The notes below the pieces were generated by a model, which saw only the letters and a program-made list of their open reading frames with translations, was not told the origin of the DNA and made no database searches. The translations under genes and the position numbers were made by a program. Shown piece by piece: positions 46,776-58,047 of a DNA stretch of 64,000 nucleotides. The stretch is from Flaveria trinervia (taxonomy: Eukaryota > Streptophyta > Magnoliopsida > Asterales > Asteraceae), in NCBI GenBank assembly GCA_025506515.1, contig CM046454.1, positions 38,479,440 to 38,543,439 of the forward strand, given 5' to 3'. How positions within the stretch are numbered: the first letter of the stretch is position 1; each line of letters starts with the position of its first letter.

Positions 46776-47108
46776 ATTTGCTACCGAGCAATAGGAAGTT
46801 GCTAATAAAAAGAATGAAGTTGCTGCTAATTGTTCCCATTGATGTCATGGGTTATAACTACGTGATTCCCCATTCTTGTTTTTTCAAAGTTGTTATTGAT
46901 GGATAGTAACATGAAGATGATAAACAGTATAGTTTATTAGGTTCTTAAAAGATGTTAATGGAAAGTAGTGTCTTTTCAAATTCAAGTATTTAACTAAGGT
47001 ATAACCTTAGTTTCACCTTAGCTGAAAAGCTTGCTTGATAAATTAGAATTTTGAGAGACATGGTAAACTCATAAGAATTATCAAATAAATAAAATAAATA
47101 TATATATA
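46776..47108. other. Unassigned non-coding sequence
   Basis: Short, possibly the internal start of the preceding decayed copia; ends in an AT microsatellite. No gene supported. Confidence 0.4.
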
Positions 47109-48049
47109 TGAATCCAAGGATCACAATTAGGAATTATCAACGTTAGTTGATGTCAAGTCAACGTTTGCGGAATCAACGTTGGCTTGGTTTAATTGTTTGT
47201 ATAATATCAATAACTACTCAAGAACACGATTAATGAAATACAACTAATAATCAGTTTAAATAAAATGTATTTCATTAAAAACACGTTAATGATTACAAAT
47301 AACTAAGAATGAATGATATTGAATTTGATGTGACGGCTACTAGGGTTTGGTGGTGTGATGTTTTTATGTTGTGGAATCGTCGTATTGCATTTTCCGTCAC
47401 TTGATTCAAAACCTAGGATCCAAATATATAGAAAATGATGTTTCTGTTAAGGAAACATCGGATCTCTTGGGATTTGAATTGTTTCTGTTAAGGATTCTCC
47501 GGATTTCTTGGGATTCGCATAACTGAGTTGTTAACTTGTAACACTTGTATTGTTTGAGTGCAAGTGTTTGGATTCCGCAGGAGCATTTTCTTTCATAGTT
47601 GGTTGTTCTTCCGCAAGAATCTTATTCTTCCGAAGCAAACTGTTTCTTCCGAAGCAACTGTTCTTCCGCAGTAAACTGTTTCTTCCGAAGCAATTGTTCT
47701 TCCGCAGGAATCTTGTTCTTCCACGGGAATCTTCACTTGGAATTCTCACTTTACTCCAATTGATGGATCATCCGCATATGATATTCAGATGTTTGTTACT
47801 TGTAAGAAAAATGCCTACGGAAGAACAAAATGTTCATCCGTAGATGTTTCTTACACTTAGTCAATTTCACAAATTGATTAAGTATATTGTATGTACCTAC
47901 AAACATACATAAATCAACACACATATATATGGGTCAACATATACATTTAATGCATATACAATAATGAATTACAACAATTCATTACATATATTAATTCATG
48001 TGCTAAGCCTATACAAAATGGACTAGATCTACTGATCCTAAACCTAAGA
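47109..48049 (-). repeat. 3' LTR of element D (boundaries approximate)
   Basis: Sits beyond the polypurine tract of D's ORF3. In the minus sense a TTCTTCCG motif array (47725-47606) precedes a TATATATTT box (about 47430), then a tail containing GCGGAATC as in the A and B LTRs. The TG...CA ends are not clear. Confidence 0.6.
47606..47725 (-). promoter_or_regulatory. TTCTTCCG repeat array in D's U3
   Basis: Six exact TTCTTCCG boxes and one degenerate box in 120 bases, spaced 18-24 bases, each followed by an AAG, CAG or CAAG variant. The array lies about 180 bases upstream, in the minus sense, of the TATA box. Confidence 0.65.
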
Positions 48050-48062
48050 CTACTCCCCCTTA
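48050..48062 (-). other. Polypurine tract of D
   Basis: Minus-strand CTAAGGGGGAG; the TAA overlapping it ends an ORF3 frame. Confidence 0.75.
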
Positions 48063-51030
48063 GGCATAGACACTTGTAATAAGCTCTTCAAAAGTGAAAG
48101 TTCTTTCAATCTTGACACCATTCATTTGTTGAAGTAAAATACTGCATCCTTTTGATCATCATACGTGTATTTGATCTCCAATCTGCATATCTTTTTAAGA
48201 GTATCAAAGCTCAATCCCAGAATGTCTTTTTCTATAGTCAAAGTTTCTACCACACATGGTTATTGACTATTTCCAGCTTATCTTCTTCAGAGATTCTCAG
48301 TTCTAAAGCCTCTTCAATGTTAGCTCCTTTCAGCATCCTAGCATTATACCTTCTTCTCTTGTATGCTTGGCATTTAGCTTATCCACAAGTTGAATCATGT
48401 GCACATATAGATATAAGTCATTCTGAGCCCTTTTATCAGTTAGCTTTGGAAAGAACTTGTCATGAAGGTATGAAGTATAGCTAGGGTGGAGCAGTTTGAT
48501 CTCTACTGGGTCAAAAATTCTGATTCTTTCAGCTTTCTTTCCTTCTGCCTTCCTCAGCAACACTAATTCTTTGGTCTTCTCAACATATCCCCATTCTGTT
48601 ATGGGATATATATATTGATTCCCATATGTGCTTTTAACATTAGCTGACTTATTGCTTTGACATCCAACCCTCTTCAAGAACTCATCATCCAGCATAGTAG
48701 AGGAGTTAGATTTTGTTCTTTTCATTCTTTGTAACCTTCTTTTGTGCTTATCATCCTCTCTCTTGGCTTCCTTAAGCACATCATCTTTGAATTTTTTTAG
48801 CTTTCCCACTAACACAGAGAAGTCTCTTCCTCTGGGTGAACATGATAGTTAGAAATAATCAAGCTTTGCAGATTTTTGAGATCACATTCAGGTAGGCACA
48901 GTACTGATGCTACATCTTAGAAGTATTGAACCCTTTCAGATGTTCTCTTGATGATAGCACAGTCCCATTCTTGATCATACTTCCATGCCATGATTCTGTT
49001 GTCTTCCATAAAGGTTGGACTGGTGATGTGGTCAAACAATTCTATCAATGTAGACTTCTTCTCTATGATTTCCCTGACTGTTGTCCCTAATAGCCACACT
49101 TTTCGAGGAATGACTGCTCTTGGTTCTCTGATAAGTTTGTCTTTTTCTTTGTGTTAAGCTGTGCTTTCAATTGTTACTGGTTCAACTGGAGATTTGTTGT
49201 AATGACCAGGATTTGGAGCTTCAGTTTTGAATCTCACTCCAGTATCAAGTTCAACATACATTACATGTGCCATCATTCTTCTCAGCTCAACAACACTTCT
49301 TCCTTTAAGCTCATGAGCCTTATAGTTGTGACCCAGTAAACAACATATCATATTGTATTTGCTAAGCTTTGTTGTGTCACAGTGACCTAGATCTTTTTGA
49401 TTTGCTGAATGGCTTGAAAAGTAGTGAATGCTTCATAGTCATAATCTGGAATTATGAATCTGGCAAACTCAAACTCTTTCACCAATCTTTCATCTCTATC
49501 AAGTTCATCTTTCAACCATGTCAAATGGGAACCCATGATTGATCAAGGTCATAAATATAGATGATTTTGGCCTTTCTTCCATTATGTCTTTTGTTATCAA
49601 AAGATCATCAGCCTTTGATTCTTCTTGTTCTTTGTTAAAATCCTCTTCCGTCAGCTCTTTCCATTTAGCATCACTCTCAGCTTTATCAGCAGTAACTGTC
49701 TTTGATGTTGAAACATTCACTAAAGTAGTGTGCTCTGAAGATGTATGCCTTGATCTTTTGGGAGAACTATCAACATTGATTACCTGTTTCTTTGTAGAAC
49801 CTAAGTACTTTCTCTTCCTTGAATATAGAATCAGTTGCTTAGAGGATGTTGCAGGTTCTTTTGGTTGTACTGATGTAGTGGCAGACTTAGATTCCAGGTC
49901 ACTTATTTTCATCTTAAGCTCCTCAACCTCTTTATTCTTTCTTTGTACCTCAGCATGTTGTTCTTCAATAGTCTTGTTAGCTTGGTTGCTCTCCAACACA
50001 AGTGTTTCTATTTCAGCCTTTTGATTAGCAATAGATTCCTTTGTTCTTCAATAAGATTCAGTAGAGCATCAATGACTCATTGTTGCATTGAGCATCTTCT
50101 CTTAATCTTGTGATGATTGCTTTTTGGTGCATCAGTTGAGCATCCTTTTCTTTAACAATCCCTTTCAGCTCTTAAATTCTTTTCTTTCTACAGTTAGACT
50201 TTATCACAAGCTTATTGTATTCAGCCACCAGATAGCTTTTGCTTACTGGGATGTCCTCATAACTAATGTCATGTTCATCATAGGCAATCACTTCCTTATA
50301 CTTATCTTCTTCTTGTTTTTGATCAGCAATTTCATCTTTATGATCTTTAGTATGAGCCATACTTGCTGAACTAGAGCATTCATCTTTTGATTCATCATGC
50401 TCATCATGTTGTGGTTCTTGTTGTTGCTGATTGACAATGACTGGAGAACTGGTTCAGTATCATTTGAATGGACAGGAGATTCAGTCTTGGATAATGATAA
50501 TTGAACAATACTGGCTTGAGAGACAGTGTTTTGACTGGCTGAGAGAGATTGTTGAGAGTGAACAGAGTGAGTGTGTGAGATGGCTTGAGTATTTTTATTT
50601 GTAGGAGAAGGGGGTTGTGGAGATAGATGTTGTTACTGAATGGGTGATAGAATTGGTGAGTGTGTGGCTTGAACAAAGTTGGTTGAAGAATCTTCCTGTT
50701 GTTCTTCCTACACAAGCTCTTGGGGAATATTGGCATTAGCATCTATCTCATGAGCAAACATGGGCATGTCTTCACCTTCATACTTCCCGGATATTTTATT
50801 CAGAACATATCTACCTAGGTGTGCTTGAACAAACACATCACCATCTATAGCAGTCCCAAACAGATCAGCATTGATGATAAGTTGTAGAAACCTTGGAAAC
50901 ATATACATCTTGTTAGCCTTCTGTAGTTTGATTTGATCACATAAGCAGTTGAAGACGTACTTTGAGTAATTGTAGGTTCTTCCCTCAAAGACACAATAAT
51001 GCCTGATGAGATATGCCTTGAAAATCAGAG
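48063..51030 (-). pseudogene. ORF3 of element D, C-terminal two thirds
   Basis: Minus strand. 51030-50708: part of the N-terminal domain (AYLIRHYCVFEGRTYNYSKY, MYMFPRFLQLIINADL), entered in frame from element B's ORF3. 50700-50400: Gln/Ser-rich, frameshifted. 50360-49505: lysine/glutamate-rich coiled coil (EEQHAEVQRKNKEVEELKMK) and basic clusters (SRKRK, SPKRSRH) that could be nuclear localisation signals. 49140-48917: EDNRIMAWKYDQEWDCAIIK, similar to the C-terminal domain of A's ORF3. 48815-48330: basic region then ERIRIFDP, where A has IRVLDP. Several stops and shifts. Function unknown. Confidence 0.7.
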
Positions 51031-51991
51031 ACTCTCCCTCAGACTCCTCCTCTTCCATCTGGAAGTCAGGGTGAATAGGAGCTGGTTCGGTTCCACCCTG
51101 ACCATCCCCTCCCTGATCAGCATCATGATCATCACCATAGGAGTCATCGGAGTGTAGAGCAATCTGCTCAACATCCGAGTCACTGTCCTTGTGACGCCAC
51201 TTTCGCCGAGCTGGCGCCCATACTCTTCTCTAGCCAAGTGCCCACACAGCCTCTTTACAGGGGGCTTTACTGCTTGCCCTGTAGACCTTCATTCTCTTAG
51301 AGTGGTGTCATCCATGATCTCAACAGATACAACATCATGATTCTCCTTAGGCAGCGAAAGAAACTTCTCATCAATGATCATCTGTAGAAATCTCGGGTAC
51401 ATGTAGAAGCCTTCCTTGCCTTTGGCTCTATATTCTCGATCAAGTAGGAGAAAATCATGTTGGAGAAGCTGAAGGGGTGATTCAGAACCAGTGCCATGTA
51501 GGAATTCTGGATTTGGTCTGATAAATCATCAAATCCACCCCTTCGTGAAGCAATGCACTTCAGAATGACATGAGCTAGGTACTTGAACTGGGGACACAGG
51601 TTGCTTTTATTGAGCACACCTGCATTAATGTCCCCAGTGTTCCTCATCCGTAGAAAGCATCCCTTACGGTAAAAGGATGTACTCTGGTGGGGTAGGCAGC
51701 ATCATCTCCCAAAGGCAGAACTCATCTCAGATCGGCTGCTGTGACCTTAATCTCCTAGCCAAAGATGGTGCTACATATACTGTAAGGCTCAGTCGATCGG
51801 TCAACAGATGCACCTTCCCAGAAGGCATGTTGTATAGACCTATAGGGTGTGCAGGGTGTAGATATCGCTCGATATATCCTCGATCTCCTTAGGAATGCAA
51901 TAATACCAGCAAACTTGGCAGCATTCTGAGTAGTGGAATCCAAGTTAGCATAAATATTGTGCTTGGTGTTTATGATCCACCTATCTGCCAT
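51031..51991 (-). pseudogene. ORF3 of element B, N-terminal part fused to D
   Basis: The ATG at 51991 (MADRWIINTKHNIYANLDS) matches A's ORF3 start. It shares QHAFWEGASVDRS, RRGGFDDLSDQIQNSYMAL, FSFSNMIFSYLI and the PRFLQ block (about 51400), then RRKWRHKDSDSD and an acidic run. Frame shifts lie near 51650 and 51440. From about 51220 the acidic frame is open and passes at about 51030 into D's ORF3, giving a protein with a second PRFLQ block. Confidence 0.75.
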
Positions 51992-52074
51992 GATTTTGTA
52001 ACACAAGACGCATACATATTAGATCAGCACATAACAAAAGCTACTTCACTTTAACCTGTTTGAGATCAGTCTGG

Positions 52075-52985
52075 TTCAATCGTGTGACTGAACCATACGA
52101 CTGAGTTCAGTTGGTTGATTTCGTATGCGACTGAATTCAATCGGGCGACTTAGCCTGCGACTGAGTTTAGTCAGGCGACTAAGCCTGCTACTGAGTTCAG
52201 TCGGGTGACTGAGCCTACGACTGAGTTCAGTCGGGTGACTGAGCTCATATGCCTCGTTCATTTGGCTGACTGAGTCATTCACCCAGTTCAATCGTGCGAT
52301 TGAAGTTCATTCGGAGTAACTAGTCGCATACTTCTATGTTCGACATAGTTATCCTGAATCTAAGTCAATACTTGCAATTAAACATTGTGTTTAGGTTATT
52401 AAGACTCACAGGATTGTTAATGGTTGTTGTATGCCTTCTATTTTACCCAATTTTGACTTTATTTGGTCTGTGTGTAAGTTAACTCTATTTCTTTATTTTA
52501 AACAATTTAGCCCAGTTAGGGTTTGTTTTCACCACACATTTACTGTGATATGGGTCGCAAATTACCTGCAGATGAAATACAATCTCATCAGTAGCTAATT
52601 GGTGAGGAGTAATCAATCAATCAGATTTGGATAGAGTAACGGTACTATCGGGCGATTGAGAAGTGATGAACATATACGACCGACTTTAGCCCTATTTACA
52701 CTGAATCTGGTTTTAGTTGGGCGACTGGATCCATTCGCTCTTTTCATTCATGCGATTGGATCTTAGTCGTGCGATTGGCTTAGTTGGTCACATTCAGTCG
52801 GCCGACTGGGTTTCAGTCAGGCGACTAACTCATTCGGTCAACCCCATTCAGGCGATTGGCTCATTCTTGTAAGCCAGTCGTGTGAATGGTTCATACTCAT
52901 GCTCTATTCAGGTGACTGGTTCATAAGTATGATTCAATCGTACGACTGGTCCATACTCATTGTCTAGTCATGCGAATGTCTCCTG
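52075..52985 (-). promoter_or_regulatory. ORF3 upstream region of B: two palindrome clusters, TATA-like box, splice donor
   Basis: Clusters of TCANTCGNNCGANTGA variants at 52075-52315 and 52715-52985, as in A. Between them are a TATA-like TGTAAATAGGG (about 52698-52690) and a consensus donor CTGCAG|GTAAT (52566/52565). The acceptor AG next to the ORF3 ATG is mutated here. Confidence 0.55.
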
Positions 52986-53056
52986 CTTATGGTTTTGACT
53001 TTATGGCCATTTATTCACTTATTCCTTTTTCTTATGGATACGACATTTTGACCATT

Positions 53057-53165
53057 TGATCATCACAGACATGACCATTTGAACTTCGAATACTTTTGAT
53101 CACCTCAGACGTGATCCTTTTAACATTAGAAAATCCGTTTGGTCACCTTAGACGTGATCCTTTTA
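53057..53165. repeat. Three short hairpins, counterparts of those in A
   Basis: Units with core CTCAGAC, CTTAGAC or CACAGAC and arms GATCAC/GTGATC. Arm pairing is imperfect in two of the three, consistent with decay. Confidence 0.6.
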
Positions 53166-53179
53166 GTGATTAAATTCCA

Positions 53180-54382
53180 GACAAAATTCCAATGCATAGT
53201 CCAACGTTTAACAACTAAATTGACAAAATTAAACAAAAGAAACAGCTAGAACTCAAAGAAAAAATTAAAGCACATTTTTATAAAATTTTGTGTGAGGTGG
53301 AAATCCTAAGATAGATATCTAACAAATTTATTTCTCGAACAGGCAGCTTCAAGTTATTTTGACCGTAAGTGGAACGATTCATTATGGAATCATACAGGTA
53401 AATCAAATCATTCAGGACATGTTACCAAAACCCTTTGATGATAGATTCTTGTTTTCATCGAGACTCATTAGCAAGTCTAGGAAATCATACTAGTGCCACA
53501 AGATGCACAAAGTGGTATTGACTTTCAAGAGTTGCAGCCACTATGATTGTCATCCATACATAGACTTTTGACATAGATTGGTGATGATTTAAAGTTTAAT
53601 TATTTCAACAAGCATTTGTGGATCCCACGTTTATATGGTAATCAACATTCCTCAGGAGAATTTTGAGCGGTCTACGGGTAGTATTCAAGAAGAAACTATT
53701 CTAGAGCTTTCAAAGAGTTGCAAAGCCTCAGGTCAGTCCCATCGCACAGCAGAGAGGTGCAAACAACAATGAATTCTAGAATATTTAGGTTATGCTTATC
53801 CTCAGGTCAGTGCCACCGCACAGCAGAGAGGCACACAACCTATCTTCTTGTTTGAGCAATTTTATTCTTTTTGCACAGATCGCACCAACAACATAGGTTA
53901 TTAGCTTGATTGCTTTTTGCATTTTTCATCATGTGCTTTGCTCAATTTATGGTCATCAGCACACATTTGTGGCGTTTATTTTGCTCGTCACCCCTTATTG
54001 GAACTTGTTGATTGTGTTAACGAGGGATAAGATAATAACCTACAGCTTGTTGAACAACTTAGTTTGATCTTGACATCACCAACGAGGTCTACTTATCTAT
54101 TGTGTTGAATCTACCGACACACCATCAAATGGTCTAGAAACCTCTAGGTCTACTTTTTCCGTGTTACCTTAGTAGTAGCTAGTTTTAATATCATTTTTTC
54201 CTTTTATTGTTGCTTAGACTTATCAGACTTATACTTTGAAGTTTGCATTTTAAACAATTTCTTCTTTTAAAGTCCCAAACTATTCTCCCCCTAAAATTCT
54301 ACAACCAAAAAGTTTTGCGTTTAGGATTTTAATAGGTGAAGAAATAAAATAAAATAAGTAACAAGGAATTCTACTTGTCGGA
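53180..54382. other. pol-ORF3 spacer of B, remainder
   Basis: Aligns with 16500-17907 of A, including the doubled AGGTCAGTGCCATCGCACAG-type repeat at 53729-53845 and an extra CTCCCCCT at about 54284. No ORF. Confidence 0.5.
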
Positions 54383-57300
54383 CTAAGTACTGTCATCGTT
54401 GGAAATCACATCACTTTTCTTTTTAACTCCGTTGACCTCTAACAGATATAGAAAATGTGGTTTATCAAAGGCTTTTGTGTAGAGGTCAGCGCGTTGAAAA
54501 TCCATATTAATTTTAACAACTTCGATTAAATTCTTTTCAAAACAATCATACATAAAATGATATTTAATGCCGATGTGTTTGGTCTTAGGATGTTGGACCG
54601 GATTTTTGGTTACCACTATAGCAGTAGAATTATCAACAAATATAGGAGTGTTAGAAAATTTCAAACCGTAGTTCCACATTTGCTGTTGAATCCAGATGAT
54701 TTGAGAACAGCAGCTTGCCGTAGCAACATATTCAGCTTCACAAGTTAACAGGGCAACTGAAGTCTGCTTCTTACACTGCCACGTGACTAATCTTCTCCCA
54801 AAGAATTGACAACCTGCTGAGGTTGACTTGTAGTTCATTTTGCATCTGCCGTAATCCGAGTCACTATATGCTGTAAGTTCAAAGTCATCATCATGAGGAT
54901 ACCACAACCCGAGTGTTGGGGTACCCTTCAGATAACGAAATATTCTTTTGACTCTGATGAGATGGTTGACTTTTGGTTTCGCCTGATATCTTGAGCAGAG
55001 ACACGTTGCGTACATGATGTCAGGTCGTGAGGCAGTGAGATACATTAGAGATCCAATCATTCCTCGGTACATGTAGAAATATCCCCTATGGTGTCTGATC
55101 CACCTGTAACCTGAGAAAGAATTTCATCTCTCCTATGGCACTCATCTCAAATACAGCCTTGATTACTGCTTCAAATTCTTTACATAAGTCTTCGTTTTGG
55201 AACTGAAGATTATGTCATCAACGTAGATCTGTACAAGCATTAAGTCACCATCCTTTTCTTTGATAAACAATGTACAATCATTCACTCCTCTTTGAAACCT
55301 GTGTTTCACAAGATGAGTCGAGAGCTTCTCATTCCATGCTCTGGGGCTTGATGAAGCCCGTATAGAGCCTTATCCAGCTTGTAGACTCTGTCCCGATGAT
55401 ACGGATCCTCAAATCCCTCGGGTTGACTGATTGACATTGTTTCTTGGATTTCACCATGAAGGAATGTACTTTTCACATCAAGCTGATAGACTTTAATCTT
55501 CATACCCGATGCATAGGCTAGGAAGATACGTATGGCTTCCATTCTTGCCACAGGTGCAAACACTTCATTGTAATCGATCCCCTCGACTTGTCAAAATCCT
55601 TGAACTACAAGCCAAGCCTTGTTTCTGATAATGACCCCTTAGTCATCCTTCTTGCATTTTAAAACCCATTTAGTGCCAATGACCTTAGCTCCTTTAGGTC
55701 TGTCCACCAGAGTCCACACACCTAACTTCTTGAATTGAAGAAGTTCTTCTTGCATGGCACTCACCCAAGCCTTATCATTTAAGGCATCACTTACATATTT
55801 TGGCTCAAATTGAGACAAAAAACATCAATAAGCACCATCATGAAGGTAGCCTTTTTCCATGACTGAGGCATAATCAGCTGAATATAACTGATTTCTTGTT
55901 TGTACTCCCGATTGTACATCCCCTATGATATTGTCAAGAGGATGATAAACATTTAGACGTGATCCAGGAGTGGTGGGTACCACTACCTCATTATCTAGAT
56001 TGTTAACCACAGGTTCAGTATCTGAGGTAGTGGGAGTATGGGGTTCCGAAGTGTCAGAGGCATCAACATCTGATGCATGTGTACTTGTATTAGTTGGAAC
56101 CTGTTCCACCTGAACATTTTCCACCTCTTCATCATCAGAAGAGGAGTCACTTACCTCTAGTGCTCCCCCTGAGTTACTAGAAGACTGGTCTTGGGAACCG
56201 GATGTTGTTGAGTCTAGGGGCGGTGTGTTTAAAACCTCGTACATCATCTTGGTTGCTAACTCGTCTTCATAAGTGGAGAGATGGATGTTGAAGGACTTAA
56301 AGAATCCATCATAATCGAAAAAGAATGCGGGTCCTTTTCTAGCTGGAGTGGTGTATCTCCGAACGTCCATGTTACACCACACTTCTACTTGTCCCGTTGA
56401 GTTGTTGTAAACTCTCTTATTCGGTATGTTGTATCCTAGGAAAATTCCTTTTTTATCCTTCTCGCTGAACTTGCCTTCCTAAGTTTTCTTCAAAAGGTTG
56501 CAACGTGCGCCAACTGGTTCGAGGTACTCTAGATTTGTCTTACATCATTGAAGTAGCTCGTAACACATCTTACCATGACATTTTACCACCAGGACTTGAT
56601 TTAAAGTGTAACATGCATTGGCAACTTCCTCATTCCAAAATCGGATAGGCAGTTTCGAGTCTGCTAGCATTGTCCTTGCTGTCTCTATCAAGCTGCGATT
56701 CTTTCTCTCAGTAACTCCATTCATTTGTGGAGTGTAGGCAGAAGTGAACTGGTGCACAATCCTTTTTCTTTGCAGAAAGCCTCCGTCCACTGATTCTTGA
56801 ACTCGGTACCATTGTCTGAGCGTAGTTGTCTTACCTTCAGCTTGTAGAGAGACTCTAAAGTAGTTACTAACTCTTTGAATGACTTAAATATTTTAGATTT
56901 AGATCTCAGAAACATTACCCAAGAGAATCTTGAGTAGTCATCTGTAACTACATAACAGTATTGGTGATTCATCTTGTAGAGAAGCTCAAGAGGCAGTTCT
57001 ATGGAATGAACTTTCTTTGCCTTATGAGACTTCTTAGTCTGTTTTCCTTCTTGCAAGCGACATAAAAATCTGATAGTTGGAAGGTTTTGACGTTTACTCC
57101 TCGCACTAGATCATTCTGGATCAAGTGGTTCATCTTCCGTGGATTGATGTGTCTCATTCTCCTATGCCAGGAGATCAAATCCTTCTCTGTAGCATTTGAC
57201 AGGAAGCACTGAACTTGATGATCTGTATGGAGGCCTTTGATACATCCAAGACATAAAGATCGTTATATCTTGAAGCTGACATTAAGACTTGGTCCTTCGG

Positions 57301-58047
57301 GATCACATAGTCCTTTTTCAGAACATAGCACTTCTTGTTTTCGAATACTACTTTAAAGCCTTTGTCACAGATTTGGGATACAGAAAGCAAATTATTTCGA
57401 AGTTGTGGAATATAGTTTACCTTGTCAAACTTCATATTCCGGTTTCCCACTTCCCCTTGAGCGGTGATGTAACCTCCTTTGTTTCCAGCAAATGAAACAT
57501 GACCTCCTTTAATTTGTTTGACGTTTGACAGGAGAGTTAGGTTTCCAGTCATGTGCCTAGATGCTCCGCTATCTACGATCCAGGTATTTGTGGCAGCACT
57601 ATAGCGAACACCCTGCACATTCAAAGGAAATCATTAGTTAAGGTTAGGGACCCAAGCCTTAACTGGCTTGGGTGACCCCGAGGCATCACACATCATAAAT
57701 TCCACCCACTGTCCATTTAAGGGTGAAGGAAGATCATTCGTCTTCTTGTTCTCATTATCAAACATTGAACTAGATTTTTCTTTCCGTAAGCCAATTTTGT
57801 GTAAGGCCTGTTTGTAATAAATAGACGATTGGCTTATGGTTTGAACTTTATGTTCACTAGCCCTTCTAGGTGGAGTTGTAGAACTCCTTTTAGATGAATT
57901 GGGTTTAGGATCATGAAGTTCAACTTTCTTCCTAGGTGTTTGATAGTAAGGATAGTTAGACGCGATGTGTCTATACTTTCCACAGTTATAGCATGATCTA
58001 CTTTTGACATGTTGGTATGACTGTTTCTGTGGAGAAGTATGTGGCAC
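54383..58047 (-). pseudogene. pol: pol of element B: CCHC knuckle, protease, integrase, RT, RNase H
   Basis: Minus strand. Last gag knuckle CYNCGKYRHIA (about 57990), with a Tyr where the final Cys belongs. Protease DSGA (57624-57175 segment). Integrase with SDNGTEF and NGVTERKN (catalytic Glu kept), 57056-56545. Linker 56382-55825. RT 55760-55080: DVKSTFLHGEI, YVDD at 55225-55214. RNase H to the stop at 54383 (DSDYGRCKMNYKSTSAG, CEAEYVATAS). Relative to A, 128 bases are missing at about 55075 between RT and RNase H; the junction shows a two-base microhomology and shifts the frame. Other shifts lie around 55300, 55600, 56500 and 57170. Confidence 0.9.

Noticed and set aside
49539..50024. Plus-strand Ser/Leu/Phe-rich ORF of 161 codons that looks membrane-like
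   Set aside because: Antisense of the lysine/glutamate coiled coil of D's ORF3; the hydrophobicity is a codon-complement effect.
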